Notes: generated from the letters alone by a model not told the origin. Positions 8,262 through 17,071 are shown, counted from the stretch's first letter. The stretch: 64,000 nt of DNA from Pseudomonas kribbensis (GCF_003352185.1 NZ_CP029608.1:248001-312000), one strand, 5' to 3'. Program-made: numbers and translations.

Positions 8262-9194
8262 ATGAGTTTCGAAACCTTCGGTCAGCCGTTGCTGACCTTT
8301 CCTGATGCGGAAAAAAGTCCCCTGAGCATTCGCGCCAAGGCGCTGGTGTTCGTCGATCCACGCTCGCGCCAGTTGCGCGAGGAAATGGCCCAGCTTGCAC
8401 CGCGCTCGATCTCGGTGCTGATTCGCGGCGAGACAGGCACCGGCAAGGAATTGCTCGCCCGCCACATCCACCGTGCCAGTGATCGCAGCGGGCTGTTTGT
8501 CTCGGTCAATTGCGGCGCGATCAGCCCGACCTACGCCGATGCCGAATTGTTCGGTTACGCCGCCGGCAGCTACAGCGGTTCGGCCAGCAGTCGCGCCGGC
8601 TGGTTCGGCTCGGCCAACGGCGGCACCTTGTACCTGGACGAGATCGGCGACCTGCCGCTGCCGATCCAGATCAAGTTGCTCGCGGCACTGGAAAACCACG
8701 AAGTCACCCGCGTCGGTGCCCATCAACCGAGCCCGGTGGACGTGCGACTGGTCGCTGCGACCAGCATCGATCTGGCGCAAGCGGTGGCGGCGGGGAAATT
8801 CCACGAGCGGCTTTATCACTATCTCAGCGAAGGGCATCTGGAACTGCCGGCGTTGCGGGCGCGGGTCGGTGACATTCTGTCGCTGGCCGAGTACTTCCTT
8901 GGCATCTACAGCCAGCGCCTGGATCTGCCGGTGCCGCTGATCAGCGAAGCGGCGCAGGAGGTGCTGGAGCAGCACAGCTGGCCGGGCAACACCCGGGAGC
9001 TGGAAAACGTCATTCACTTTGCGCTGCTGGTGAGCACTGGCGATGAAATCCTGCCGGAGCACCTGAACCTGCCCGAGGTGTCTGGGTCGCTGGTTCAGAT
9101 CGAACGTCAGGTGGCGAGCATCACTGCCAAAGGGACAGCCGGGGAACGTAAGGCATTGAAAGAATTACTGTTGAGCCTGAGCGAGGCTTTGTAA
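8262..9194 (+). CDS. Sigma-54-interacting AAA+ activator, SfnR-like, with atypical GAFTGA loop
   Basis: The protein has 310 residues; GGGAG precedes the ATG. There is no receiver or GAF domain, only a short N-terminus and then the AAA+ domain: Walker A GETGTGKE (56-63), Walker B GTLYLDE (121-127) and the later SWPGNTRELEN. The loop that contacts sigma-54, normally GAFTGA, reads GSYSGS (102-107). The C-terminal 40 residues show no recognisable Fis-type HTH. The single-domain layout recalls SfnR-type regulators of organosulfur use. The downstream gene carries a candidate sigma-54 promoter. Without an HTH it may need a DNA-binding partner. Confidence 0.8.
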   Translation: MSFETFGQPLLTFPDAEKSPLSIRAKALVFVDPRSRQLREEMAQLAPRSISVLIRGETGTGKELLARHIHRASDRSGLFVSVNCGAISPTYADAELFGYAAGSYSGSASSRAGWFGSANGGTLYLDEIGDLPLPIQIKLLAALENHEVTRVGAHQPSPVDVRLVAATSIDLAQAVAAGKFHERLYHYLSEGHLELPALRARVGDILSLAEYFLGIYSQRLDLPVPLISEAAQEVLEQHSWPGNTRELENVIHFALLVSTGDEILPEHLNLPEVSGSLVQIERQVASITAKGTAGERKALKELLLSLSEAL

Positions 9195-9195
9195 C

Positions 9196-9220
9196 CATTT
9201 TGTTCAACATGAACAAAATG
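9196..9220. promoter_or_regulatory. Perfect inverted repeat, candidate activator site
   Basis: Eleven-base arms (CATTTTGTTCA and its complement) flank ACA. No T tract follows, so it is more likely a protein site than a terminator. Its centre is about 100 bp upstream of the candidate sigma-54 promoter, the usual distance for an enhancer. A second structure at 9244-9276 has ATTGTCC direct repeats bracketing a CCGGGA/TCCCGG hairpin. Confidence 0.5.
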
Positions 9221-9302
9221 GAATATGAAGCTGAATAAACGTTATTGTCCGGGAATAAAAAATCCCGGTATTGTCCGACTCACGCCAGCAGTAGCACATC
9301 GC

Positions 9303-9318
9303 TGGCACACGTATTGAT
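9303..9318 (+). promoter_or_regulatory. Candidate sigma-54 promoter of the MetQ-like gene
   Basis: TGGCACACGTATTGAT matches the -24/-12 consensus (TGGCAC, five bases, TTGC) except for A instead of C at the -12 element. It lies 44 bp before the start codon and downstream of a sigma-54 activator gene. Confidence 0.5.
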
Positions 9319-9361
9319 GCCGTCGTCGATGACGACCGTGATTTTCGACTAAGGACACTGC

Positions 9362-10159
9362 ATGAAAAAGGTTCTGTTGTTTACCGCATTGGCGGCTGCT
9401 CTGACTGCTTCCCTGGCCCAGGCCGGCGAAAAACTGGTGGTCGCCGCGACCCCGGTTCCACACGCCGAGATCCTCGAGCTGATCAAGCCGACCCTCGCCA
9501 AAGAAGGCGTGGATCTGGAAATCAAGGTCTTCACCGACTACGTACAGCCGAACGTGCAGGTGGGCGAGAAGCGTCTGGACGCCAACTACTTCCAGACCCT
9601 GCCGTACCTGAACAGCTTCAACCAGGGCAAATACAAGGACGACAAGGCCAAGTACCTGGTGACCGTACAAGGCGTTCACGTTGAACCGTTCGGCGGTTAC
9701 TCGAGCAAGTACAAGACCCTGGCTGAACTGCCGGACGGCGCCACCATCGCCATTCCGAACGAAGGCAGCAACAGCGGTCGTGCACTGATCCTGCTGCAGA
9801 AGGCTGGCCTGATCGAACTGAAAGATCCGAAAAACGCTCTGGCCACGCCGAAAGACATCGCCAAGAACCCGCACAACTTCAAGTTCAAGGAACTGGAGTC
9901 GGCCCTGCTGCCGCGGGTTCTGAAAGAAGTCGACCTGGACATGATCAACACCAACTACGCGCTGGAAGCCAAGTTGAACCCGACCAAGGACGCCCTGGTG
10001 ATCGAAGGCGCGGATTCGCCTTACGTGAACTTCCTGGTCGCCCGTGAAGACAACAAGAACAGCGACGCCATCAAGAAACTGGCCGCTGCCCTGACCAGCC
10101 CGGAAGTCAAAGCGTTCATCGAGAAGAAGTACAACGGCGCCGTATTGCCGGCGTTCTGA
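9362..10159 (+). CDS. MetQ/NlpA-family periplasmic binding protein
   Basis: The protein has 265 residues with a cleavable signal peptide (MKKVLLFTALAAALTASLAQA). No lipobox Cys is present, unlike many MetQ lipoproteins. The mature part has the NlpA pattern: VVAATPVPHAEILE, YVQPNVQV, LDANYFQTLPYL and later DAIKKLAAALTSPEVKAFI. Family members bind methionine or related compounds. No permease or ATPase is adjacent, so it may work with the MetNI-type genes at 20.9-22.7 kb or with distant ones. Its leader has a sigma-54-like promoter and its end a bidirectional terminator. Confidence 0.88.
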   Translation: MKKVLLFTALAAALTASLAQAGEKLVVAATPVPHAEILELIKPTLAKEGVDLEIKVFTDYVQPNVQVGEKRLDANYFQTLPYLNSFNQGKYKDDKAKYLVTVQGVHVEPFGGYSSKYKTLAELPDGATIAIPNEGSNSGRALILLQKAGLIELKDPKNALATPKDIAKNPHNFKFKELESALLPRVLKEVDLDMINTNYALEAKLNPTKDALVIEGADSPYVNFLVAREDNKNSDAIKKLAAALTSPEVKAFIEKKYNGAVLPAF

Positions 10160-10191
10160 TCTGACGCAGCTACACAACCCCTTCAGGTATG

Positions 10192-10228
10192 AAAACGCCG
10201 ATGGCCAGTGATGGTCATCGGCGTTTTT
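10192..10228. terminator. Bidirectional terminator between the MetQ-like gene and a small ORF
   Basis: Twelve-base arms (AAAACGCCGATG at 10192-10203, complement at 10216-10227) give T runs on both strands. It can end the plus-strand MetQ-like gene and the minus-strand 30-codon ORF at 10257-10349. Confidence 0.88.
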
Positions 10229-10256
10229 GTATGTGCAGGTGAGGGTGTCTTTAAGC

Positions 10257-10349
10257 TCAGGCTATCCCGGTCTTCAACGCCCGGCGCAACGCCACCAACA
10301 ATTTCACGATTTCCTGCGGATCCAGTCGCTGCGGCACTTTTACGTCCAT
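10257..10349 (-). CDS. Putative 30-residue small protein
   Basis: This minus-strand ORF begins with ATG at 10349 behind AAGGAAGAGAAC, a strong ribosome site at good spacing. It encodes 30 residues (MDVKVPQRLDPQEIVKLL, then VALRRALKTGIA), predicted to form a short amphipathic helix. It stops 29 bp before the bidirectional terminator at 10192-10228. A ribosome site, short ORF and terminator together support a real transcript. I recognise no family. Confidence 0.45.
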   Translation of the reverse strand: MDVKVPQRLDPQEIVKLLVALRRALKTGIA

Positions 10350-10630
10350 GTTCTCTTCCTTGTTATGGGTTCGGCCGGGGGAGTCTGGCCAAAAGCTGTT
10401 CGTCCTTGGAGGGCTTTTATGCAAAAAAGATCCGTCCTACAGCGCTGGGGACAATAGCCTTCCTCCTTCTTCCCGGCAAACCCGTCGATTAGTTTTTTGC
10501 GTGATATCAATATGCTTTAACGGTATTTAAATTCTTATTTTTATACCTTTAAAGTCGGTGCCTGCAGGACAGCTATCCGCTGTCCATGGACTGCACCACC
10601 GTCGCTTACCGAGCGGCGTCAGGATGTTTC
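10350..10630. other. Intergenic region before the amino-acid ABC operon
   Basis: The region probably holds the promoters of the small minus-strand ORF and the plus-strand ABC operon. A 12-codon plus-strand ORF at 10419-10457 (MQKRSVLQRWGQ) has GGAGG at ideal spacing and could be a leader peptide or chance. The stretch 10490-10552 is strongly A/T-rich and promoter-like. Confidence 0.35.
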
Positions 10631-11296
10631 ATGACCTTCGATTACGCATTTATCCTCAGCACGTTGCCGGCGTTTCTCAAAGCCGTGGGCGTGACGCTGC
10701 AGGTCGGTTTGATCGCCATTGGCACCTCGTTGCTGGTAGCGCTGCTCAACGCGACGATTTTGGTGTTCCGCACGCTTTACCTGCAAAAACTGGTCGGGCT
10801 GTACGTGGAGCTGGCGCGCAACACGCCGCTGTTGATCCAGCTGTTCTTCGTCTACTTCGCCTTGCCGGCCCTGGGCATCAAGGTCTCCGGTTTCACCGCC
10901 GCGATCATCACCATGACGTTTCTCGGCGGCGCCTATCTCACCGAAGTGCTGCGTGCCGGTGTGGATGCGGTGCCCCAGGCGCAACTGGAATCGGGCCGTT
11001 CCATCGGTTTGTCCCACGGTCAGTTGCTGCGTTACGTGATCCTGCCGCAAGCGGGGATCCTCAGCCTGCCATCACTGTTCGCCAATTTCATTTTCCTGCT
11101 CAAGGAGACCACCGTGGTCTCGGCCGTGGCGGTGCCGGAGATTCTCTACACCACCAAAAGCTACATCGCGCTCTACTACAAAACCTACGAAATGCTCGCC
11201 GTACTGACGCTGATCTGCGTGCTCTTGTTCCTGCCGCTGTCGCTGCTGTTGAGCCGTCTGGAAAGGAGGCTCCAGCATGGCCAGTTCGGGTCTTGA
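10631..11296 (+). CDS. Polar amino-acid ABC transporter permease (HisM/GlnP family), first subunit
   Basis: The protein has 221 residues from the ATG at 10631, which has AGGA six bases upstream; the frame extends to 10586 without a ribosome site. Several hydrophobic helices and the EAA-type loop (ESGRSIGLSHGQLLRYVILPQA) mark an inner-membrane permease of the polar amino-acid uptake family. The second permease overlaps its end by 20 bp. The ligand is unknown; a sulfur amino acid is plausible only from the neighbourhood. Confidence 0.9.
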   Translation: MTFDYAFILSTLPAFLKAVGVTLQVGLIAIGTSLLVALLNATILVFRTLYLQKLVGLYVELARNTPLLIQLFFVYFALPALGIKVSGFTAAIITMTFLGGAYLTEVLRAGVDAVPQAQLESGRSIGLSHGQLLRYVILPQAGILSLPSLFANFIFLLKETTVVSAVAVPEILYTTKSYIALYYKTYEMLAVLTLICVLLFLPLSLLLSRLERRLQHGQFGS

Positions 11297-11936
11297 ACTG
11301 CTCTGGGTGTCGTTGCCGCAACTGGCCAAAGGCGCCGGGCAAACCCTGTCGATCTCGTTCCTGAGCATCGCCATCAGCACCGTCGGCGGCGTGCTCTACG
11401 GCGTGCTGCGCACCCTCAACGTGACGTGGCTGAACGCGGTACTGCGGATCTATCTGGAACTGTTCCGGGCGATCCCGGTGCTGGTCTGGTTGTACTTGCT
11501 GTTTTTCGGTCTGCCGATTTTCTTTGGCCTGAGTCTGCCGAGCTTCTGGTGCGCGGTGCTGGTGCTGTCGCTGTGGGGCGCCAGCGAGGTCGGCGAAGTG
11601 GCGCGTGGTGCGCTGCATTCGTTGCCGCGCGGGCAGCGTGAAGCGGGGTTGTCCATCGGCCTGAACGCGGCCCGGCTCTACGGTTACGTGCTGCTGCCCC
11701 AGGCGCTGAAACGCATGACGCCACCGACCATCAACGTCTACACGCGGATCATCAAGACCAGTTCGCTGGCGGTGCTGATCGGCGTGGTGGATGTGATCAA
11801 GGTCGGCCAGCAGATCATCGAGCGCACCTACGAATCGGTGCTGATCTACGGCGCGCTGTTTCTGTTTTTCTTTTTCATCTGCTACCCGCTGTCGGCCGCT
11901 TCGCGTGTGCTGGAGCGGCGCTGGACGCAAGCATGA
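11277..11936 (+). CDS. Polar amino-acid ABC transporter permease, second subunit
   Basis: The protein has 219 residues. AAAGGAGG inside the end of the first permease provides the ribosome site. It has the same family layout with the EAA loop REAGLSIGLNAARLYGYVLL. The two permeases would form a heterodimeric channel. Its stop overlaps the ATPase start by 4 bp, so the operon is translationally coupled. Confidence 0.9.
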   Translation: MASSGLELLWVSLPQLAKGAGQTLSISFLSIAISTVGGVLYGVLRTLNVTWLNAVLRIYLELFRAIPVLVWLYLLFFGLPIFFGLSLPSFWCAVLVLSLWGASEVGEVARGALHSLPRGQREAGLSIGLNAARLYGYVLLPQALKRMTPPTINVYTRIIKTSSLAVLIGVVDVIKVGQQIIERTYESVLIYGALFLFFFFICYPLSAASRVLERRWTQA

Positions 11937-12730
11937 GTGCATTGATCGAGTTTCAGGGTTTCAACAAATTCTTCGGCGAACAGCAGGTGCTCAAGGGCAT
12001 CGACCTGCAAGTGAAGTCCGGCGAAGTCATCGTCATTCTCGGCCCCAGCGGCTGCGGAAAAAGCACCCTGCTTCGTTGCCTCAACGGTCTGGAGGTCGCC
12101 CACGGCGGCTCTCTGAAATTCGCCGGCCGCGAGCTGCTGGACAAGGCCACCGACTGGCGCGAAGTGCGTCAGCAGATCGGCATGGTGTTTCAGAGTTATC
12201 ACCTGTTCCCGCACATGAGCGTGCTCGATAACTTGCTGCTCGGCCCGCTCAAAGTGCAGAAGCGCGAACGCCGTGAAGCCCAGCAACAAGCCGAAGCGTT
12301 GCTTGACCGCGTCGGCCTTTCGGACAAGCGCGATGCCTTCCCGCGCCAGCTCTCCGGCGGCCAGCAGCAACGCATCGCCATCGTCCGCTCGCTGTGCATG
12401 AACCCGCGAGTGATGCTCTTCGACGAAGTCACCGCCGCCCTCGACCCGGAGATGGTCAAGGAGGTGCTGCAAGTGATTCAGGGCCTGGCCCGCGAAGGCA
12501 TGACCCTGTTGATCGTCACCCACGAAATGGCCTTCGCCCGCGCGGTGGCCGACCGCATCGTGTTCATGGATGCCGGGCGCATCCTCGAACAGAACCCGCC
12601 CGAGCTTTTCTTTACGAACCCGCAAACCGCACGCGCGCAGCAGTTCCTGGAGAAGTTCTCCTACGTCGAAGCCCTGCCTTCAACGACTTCGTCCACAACG
12701 ACTCAAACCAAGGAACTGGAACTGCCATGA
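11933..12730 (+). CDS. Polar amino-acid ABC transporter ATP-binding protein
   Basis: The protein has 265 residues. It shows Walker A GPSGCGKST, Q-loop VFQSYHLFPHMS, signature LSGGQQQR, Walker B VMLFDEVTAALD (Val replaces the usual Pro-Thr-Ser before the ABC Asp-rich motif) and H-loop VTHEM. It energises the two preceding permeases. The stop overlaps the start of the binding-protein gene (ATGA). Confidence 0.93.
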   Translation: MSALIEFQGFNKFFGEQQVLKGIDLQVKSGEVIVILGPSGCGKSTLLRCLNGLEVAHGGSLKFAGRELLDKATDWREVRQQIGMVFQSYHLFPHMSVLDNLLLGPLKVQKRERREAQQQAEALLDRVGLSDKRDAFPRQLSGGQQQRIAIVRSLCMNPRVMLFDEVTAALDPEMVKEVLQVIQGLAREGMTLLIVTHEMAFARAVADRIVFMDAGRILEQNPPELFFTNPQTARAQQFLEKFSYVEALPSTTSSTTTQTKELELP

Positions 12731-13605
12731 AAACTGCCAAAGCCCTATTTGCACTACCACTGATCAGCCTCGCGTTGCTGGCCGGCTGCAACAAGTCCGA
12801 AGAACCGGCCAAGCCGAAAGTCGCCAGCGAAAGCACCGCCCCGGCGGGTTACCTGGACAAGATCAAGGCCCGCGACAAACTGATCGTCGGCGTGTTCACC
12901 GACAAACCGCCGTTCGGTTTCGTCAATGAAGCAGGGCGCTATGTCGGCTTCGATACCGACATCGGCCGTCAATTCGCCAAGGATCTGCTGGGCGACGAAA
13001 ACAAGGTCGAGTTTGTGGCCGTGGAGCCGGCGAGCCGCATTCCGTTCCTGCAAAGCGACAAGGTCGATCTGATCCTCGCCAACATGACTGTGACCCCGGA
13101 GCGCAAGGAGGCGGTGGAGTTCACCAATCCGAACCTCAAGGTCGCGGTGCAGGCGTTGGTGCCGCAGGGCAGCGAAGTGAAGAAGCTGGATGACCTGGCG
13201 ACCCGCACCACCATCGTCACCACCGGCACCACCGCCGATATCTGGCTGACCAAGAACCACCCGGACTGGAAACTGCTGAAGTTCGAGAAAAACTCCGAGT
13301 CCCTGCAAGCTTTGGCCAATGGCCGTGGCGATGCCTACGCCCAGGACAATCTGGTGTTGTTCAGCTGGGCCAAGCAGAACCCGGGCTACCGTGTGCTGGA
13401 TGAAAAACTCGGCGCCGAAGCCCCGATTGCACCGGCGGTGAAGAAGGGCAACATCGAACTGCGCGATTGGGTGAATACCGAACTGGCCAAGCTTGGGGAA
13501 GAGAAATATCTGCTCAAGCTGTATGACCAGTATGTACGTAAAGAACTGAGCGATGACACCAAGCCTGAGAGTGTGATTGTCGAAGGCGGGAAGTGGCAGG
13601 GCTAA
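12727..13605 (+). CDS. ABC transporter substrate-binding lipoprotein, amino-acid family
   Basis: The protein has 292 residues. The signal sequence ends in the lipobox LLAGC, so it is probably a lipoprotein. The body is an SBP family 3 protein (KLIVGVFTDKPPFGFVNEAG, DLILANMTVTPERKEAVEF, GRGDAYAQDN). It overlaps the ATPase by 4 bp and completes the four-gene importer. It converges on the next gene, with the two stop codons overlapping. The ligand cannot be read from sequence. Confidence 0.9.
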   Translation: MKTAKALFALPLISLALLAGCNKSEEPAKPKVASESTAPAGYLDKIKARDKLIVGVFTDKPPFGFVNEAGRYVGFDTDIGRQFAKDLLGDENKVEFVAVEPASRIPFLQSDKVDLILANMTVTPERKEAVEFTNPNLKVAVQALVPQGSEVKKLDDLATRTTIVTTGTTADIWLTKNHPDWKLLKFEKNSESLQALANGRGDAYAQDNLVLFSWAKQNPGYRVLDEKLGAEAPIAPAVKKGNIELRDWVNTELAKLGEEKYLLKLYDQYVRKELSDDTKPESVIVEGGKWQG

Positions 13606-14762
13606 TCAGGCCAATTCCACGCCGGCTCATCCAGCACCCTCTGCCCGACAACGCCTGTCTGGCCGAGGGTTTTTTCCAGCACGATGCAATTGCATTCCTC
13701 ATCTTCCTGTAACGCCGAAATCAATCGCCGTGCGTGTGAAACCACCCACACCTGACACTCCTGCGATGCGCGAATGATCAACCGCGCCAGCGCCGGCAAC
13801 AGATCCGGATGCAAACTGGTTTCCGGTTCGTTCAGCACCATCAGCGAAGGCGGGCGTGGCGTCAGCAGCGCGGCGACCAGCAGCAGATAACGCAACGTGC
13901 CATCTGACAACTCTGCTGCCGACAACGGTCGCAACAACCCTTCCTGAAAGAACTCGATGGCAAAGCGTCCGCCCGCCAGCGGCGCGATGTTCAGCCGTGC
14001 GCCGGGAAACGCGTCGCTGATCGCCGCCTGCAATGCCTCGGGGTCACCGATCTCGATGATGGTGCGCAACGCCGCCGCCAGATCGCGGCCGTCGTGATGC
14101 AGCACCGGTGTGCGCGTGCCGAGTTGCGGCTGGCGCACCGGGGCGTCGGCGTCGCTGCGAAAGTGATCGTAGAAGCGCCAGCGGCGGATGAACTCGCGCA
14201 TCTGGAACACTTCCGGCGAAGTGCGCAGGCTGCCGACCTGATCGAACAGGCTGTCGAAGTTCGGCGTGTGCTGCGCCAGCACATCCCAGCTGCGGCCGTC
14301 GCGGCTGCGGATCATCGGCCCGTTGCGGTCCACCAGCAGGCTGGCCGGGCGATACAGCGGCCCGGCCCAGATGCATTCCTTTTTGATTTCCGGGTCGAGG
14401 GAAAAGAACGAAAGGCTCGGTTCGGGCAAGCCCAGCGCAATCGAATAGCTGAAATCTTCACCGGCAAAACCCAGCCTCAGACGTTTCACGCCCTGGCGCA
14501 CGGTGGACTGGATTGGCACTTCTCCGTTGCGCATGCGCCGGCTGATGGATTCCGGCCCGGCCCAGAACGTCGATTCCAGCCCGCCTTCGCGGGCCAGTGC
14601 ATTGACCACGCCGCCCTGAGCGGTTTCCGCCAGCAGCCGCAGCGCCCGGTAGAGGTTGGATTTACCGCTGCCGTTGGGGCCGGTGATCAGGTTCAGCCGA
14701 CCCAGCGGAATCACCAATTTATTGATCGAGCGGTAATTGGCCACCGCAAGGGTCTTGAGCAT
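13602..14762 (-). CDS. AAA family ATPase (RecF/OLD-like, AAA_21 type)
   Basis: The protein has 386 residues from the ATG at 14762 (MLKTLAVANYRSINKL). Walker A is LITGPNGSGKSNLYRAL near residues 25-40. A late Walker B (PPSLMVLNEPETSLHPDLLPAL) and the following VVSHARRL switch resemble SMC/RecF-type ATPases. No nuclease domain is attached. Such proteins are widespread in Pseudomonas as standalone genes of unknown role. It is divergent from the TriABC-like efflux operon and has no obvious partner gene. Confidence 0.85.
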   Translation of the reverse strand: MLKTLAVANYRSINKLVIPLGRLNLITGPNGSGKSNLYRALRLLAETAQGGVVNALAREGGLESTFWAGPESISRRMRNGEVPIQSTVRQGVKRLRLGFAGEDFSYSIALGLPEPSLSFFSLDPEIKKECIWAGPLYRPASLLVDRNGPMIRSRDGRSWDVLAQHTPNFDSLFDQVGSLRTSPEVFQMREFIRRWRFYDHFRSDADAPVRQPQLGTRTPVLHHDGRDLAAALRTIIEIGDPEALQAAISDAFPGARLNIAPLAGGRFAIEFFQEGLLRPLSAAELSDGTLRYLLLVAALLTPRPPSLMVLNEPETSLHPDLLPALARLIIRASQECQVWVVSHARRLISALQEDEECNCIVLEKTLGQTGVVGQRVLDEPAWNWPD

Positions 14763-14906
14763 GAAAATCCTTCCTGGGTGCTCCGGAATACGGGTCAGGA
14801 TACCTGCTGCACATAAATGCATATATCGCCCGGACGAAGGTTGAACCCTGTTCTAAGCTCACAGTCGTATCGTCACTTGCACGTTCGTACACAGGAAGGA
14901 GTCTGC

Positions 14907-16010
14907 ATGGCGAGTCCCGGATTGAAAACAGCCGCCCTGTTGGGCCTGCTCGCTTTGCTCGCCGCCTGCGGTGAAAAAAAGGCGCCCCAGGAGTATCTGC
15001 CGCGAGTTTTCGTGCAAGTGGTCAAGCCCGCGGACTTCGCGGCTTCGGTGACCCTCACCGGCGATGTTCAGGCCAGGGTGCAGACCGAATTGTCGTTCCG
15101 GGTCGGCGGCAAGATCATCCAGCGCATGGTCGATGTCGGTGACCGTGTCTCGGCCAAACAGGTACTGGCCAAACTCGATCCCAAGGATTTGCAGACCAAC
15201 GTTGACTCCGCCCAGGCCCAGGTGCTGGCCGAGCAGGCGCGGGTCAAACAGAGCGCTGCCGCGTTCGTCCGTCAGCAAAAACTGTTGCCCAAGGGCTACA
15301 CCAGCCAGAGCGAATACGATTCCGCGCAAGCGGCATTGCGCAGCAGCCAGAGTGCGTTGAGTGCGGCTCAGGCGCAGTTGGCCAACGCCAAGGATCAGCT
15401 GAGTTACACCGCGCTGATCGCCGATGCACCGGGCATCATCACCCAGCGTCAGGCCGAAGTCGGCCAGGTGGTGCAGGCCACGGCGCCGATCTTCAGCCTG
15501 GCCCGGGACGGCGATCGCGACGCAGTGTTCAACGTGTACGAATCCCTTTTGGCAGAGCGGCCGGCCGAGCGTTCGATCGTCGTCAGCCTGCTCGACAACC
15601 CCGCCATCAAGACCACCGGCACCGTGCGCGAAATCACCCCGGCAGTGTCGGCGCAGTCCGGTACGGTGCAGGTCAAGGTCACCCTCGACAGCCTGCCCCA
15701 GGGCATGCAGCTCGGTTCGGTAGTCAGTGCCACCGCCAAGGGCAGCGGCAAATCGGCGGTGGAATTGCCGTGGTCGGCCCTGACCAAGAACATCAGTGAA
15801 CCCGCCGTATGGATGGTGGACGACAAGGGTGAGGCGCAACTGCACAACGTCACTGTCGGCCGCTACCTGACCGGGCACGTGATCATCAGCGAAGGGCTCA
15901 AGGGCGGCGAAAAAGTGATCGTTGCCGGTGGGCAGCTGCTGCATCCGGGGATGAAAGTCGAAATCGCCGAGAACACCTACAAGGAACTGCAACCGGGAGC
16001 ACAGCCATGA
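14907..16010 (+). CDS. triA: RND efflux periplasmic adaptor, first of two (TriA-like)
   Basis: The protein has 367 residues from 14907 (AGGAAGGAG upstream); the frame opens at 14817 but without a ribosome site. A lipobox (LLALLAAC) predicts a lipid anchor. The order is beta-barrel, lipoyl half-motif (FRVGGKIIQRMVDVGDRVS), coiled-coil hairpin (about 95-175), second lipoyl half, then membrane-proximal domain, as in MFP/HlyD adaptors. Two adaptors before one RND pump is the hallmark of TriABC. Assignment to triA rests on this order and on the pump. Confidence 0.85.
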   Translation: MASPGLKTAALLGLLALLAACGEKKAPQEYLPRVFVQVVKPADFAASVTLTGDVQARVQTELSFRVGGKIIQRMVDVGDRVSAKQVLAKLDPKDLQTNVDSAQAQVLAEQARVKQSAAAFVRQQKLLPKGYTSQSEYDSAQAALRSSQSALSAAQAQLANAKDQLSYTALIADAPGIITQRQAEVGQVVQATAPIFSLARDGDRDAVFNVYESLLAERPAERSIVVSLLDNPAIKTTGTVREITPAVSAQSGTVQVKVTLDSLPQGMQLGSVVSATAKGSGKSAVELPWSALTKNISEPAVWMVDDKGEAQLHNVTVGRYLTGHVIISEGLKGGEKVIVAGGQLLHPGMKVEIAENTYKELQPGAQP

Positions 16011-17071
16011 AGCCTTTGTGGGTGATGTCTGTCGGGCTGCTGCTGGTTGCCTGTTCCAAGAGCGAGCCACCGCCTGAGCCGGTGCGGCCGGTGTTGTCGA
16101 TCAAGGTCGAAGCGCTGAACGAGGAAACCCTCGGTCGTTTCGCCGGCAGCATTCAGGCGCGCTACGAGAGCAACACCGGTTTTCGCGTCGGCGGCCGGAT
16201 TGCCAGTCGTAACGTCGACGTGGGCGCCGAGGTGGAGAAGGGTACGTTGCTCGCCACCCTCGACCCGTCCGACCAGCAGAATCAGTTGCGTTCGGCCCAG
16301 GGCGATCTGGCGAAAGTCGAAGCACAATTGATCAACGCCCAGGCCAACGCCCGGCGTCAGCAGGCGCTGTTTGATCGCGGAGTGGGCGCCCAGGCGCAAC
16401 TGGACATCGCCACCACCGATCTGAAAACCACCCAGGCATCTCTCGACCAGGCGCGGGCGGCGGTCAACCAGAGCAAGGATCAGCTCGGCTATACCGAACT
16501 GCGCTCCGACCACAAAGCCGTGGTCACCGCGTGGAACGCCGAGGCCGGGCAAGTGGTGACGGCCGGCCAGCAAGTGGTGACGCTGGCGCAACCGGACATC
16601 AAGGAAGCGGTGATCGATCTGCCGGACACGCTGGTCGACCAGATCCCCAGCGACGTGGTGTTTCTGGTGGCCGCTCAACTCGATCCGAGCATCAACACCA
16701 CCGCCGTCATCCGTGAAATCGAACCTCAGGCACAAAGCGCCACGCGCACCCGACGCGCACGCCTGACCCTGGCCAGCACTCCACCGGGCTTCCGCCTCGG
16801 CACGGCAATCAGCGTGACCCTCAGTTCGGCGATCAAGCCGCGAATCGAATTGCCCGCGACAGCCTTGCAGGAGGCCGACGGCAAAACACGGATCTGGGTG
16901 ATCGACCCGCAAAGCAAAACCGTTGCCCCGCGCGACGTCAGTGTGACCAGCCGCACCGACAGCACCGTGGTGCTGGCCGGCGGGGTCAAGTCCGGCGAGC
17001 GTGTGGTCAGCGCCGGCGTCAACAGCCTCAAACCCGGACAAGCCGTGAAACTCGACGAGGACAGTCAATGA
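16007..17071 (+). CDS. triB: RND efflux periplasmic adaptor, second of two (TriB-like)
   Basis: The protein has 354 residues with lipobox LLVAC. It has the same adaptor layout: FRVGGRIASRNVDVGAEVEK lipoyl half, a hairpin rich in Gln/Ala, and C-terminal barrel (ATALQEADGKTRIWVIDP). It overlaps the first adaptor by 4 bp and the pump by 4 bp. In P. aeruginosa both TriA and TriB are needed for pump function. Confidence 0.85.
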   Translation: MKPLWVMSVGLLLVACSKSEPPPEPVRPVLSIKVEALNEETLGRFAGSIQARYESNTGFRVGGRIASRNVDVGAEVEKGTLLATLDPSDQQNQLRSAQGDLAKVEAQLINAQANARRQQALFDRGVGAQAQLDIATTDLKTTQASLDQARAAVNQSKDQLGYTELRSDHKAVVTAWNAEAGQVVTAGQQVVTLAQPDIKEAVIDLPDTLVDQIPSDVVFLVAAQLDPSINTTAVIREIEPQAQSATRTRRARLTLASTPPGFRLGTAISVTLSSAIKPRIELPATALQEADGKTRIWVIDPQSKTVAPRDVSVTSRTDSTVVLAGGVKSGERVVSAGVNSLKPGQAVKLDEDSQ

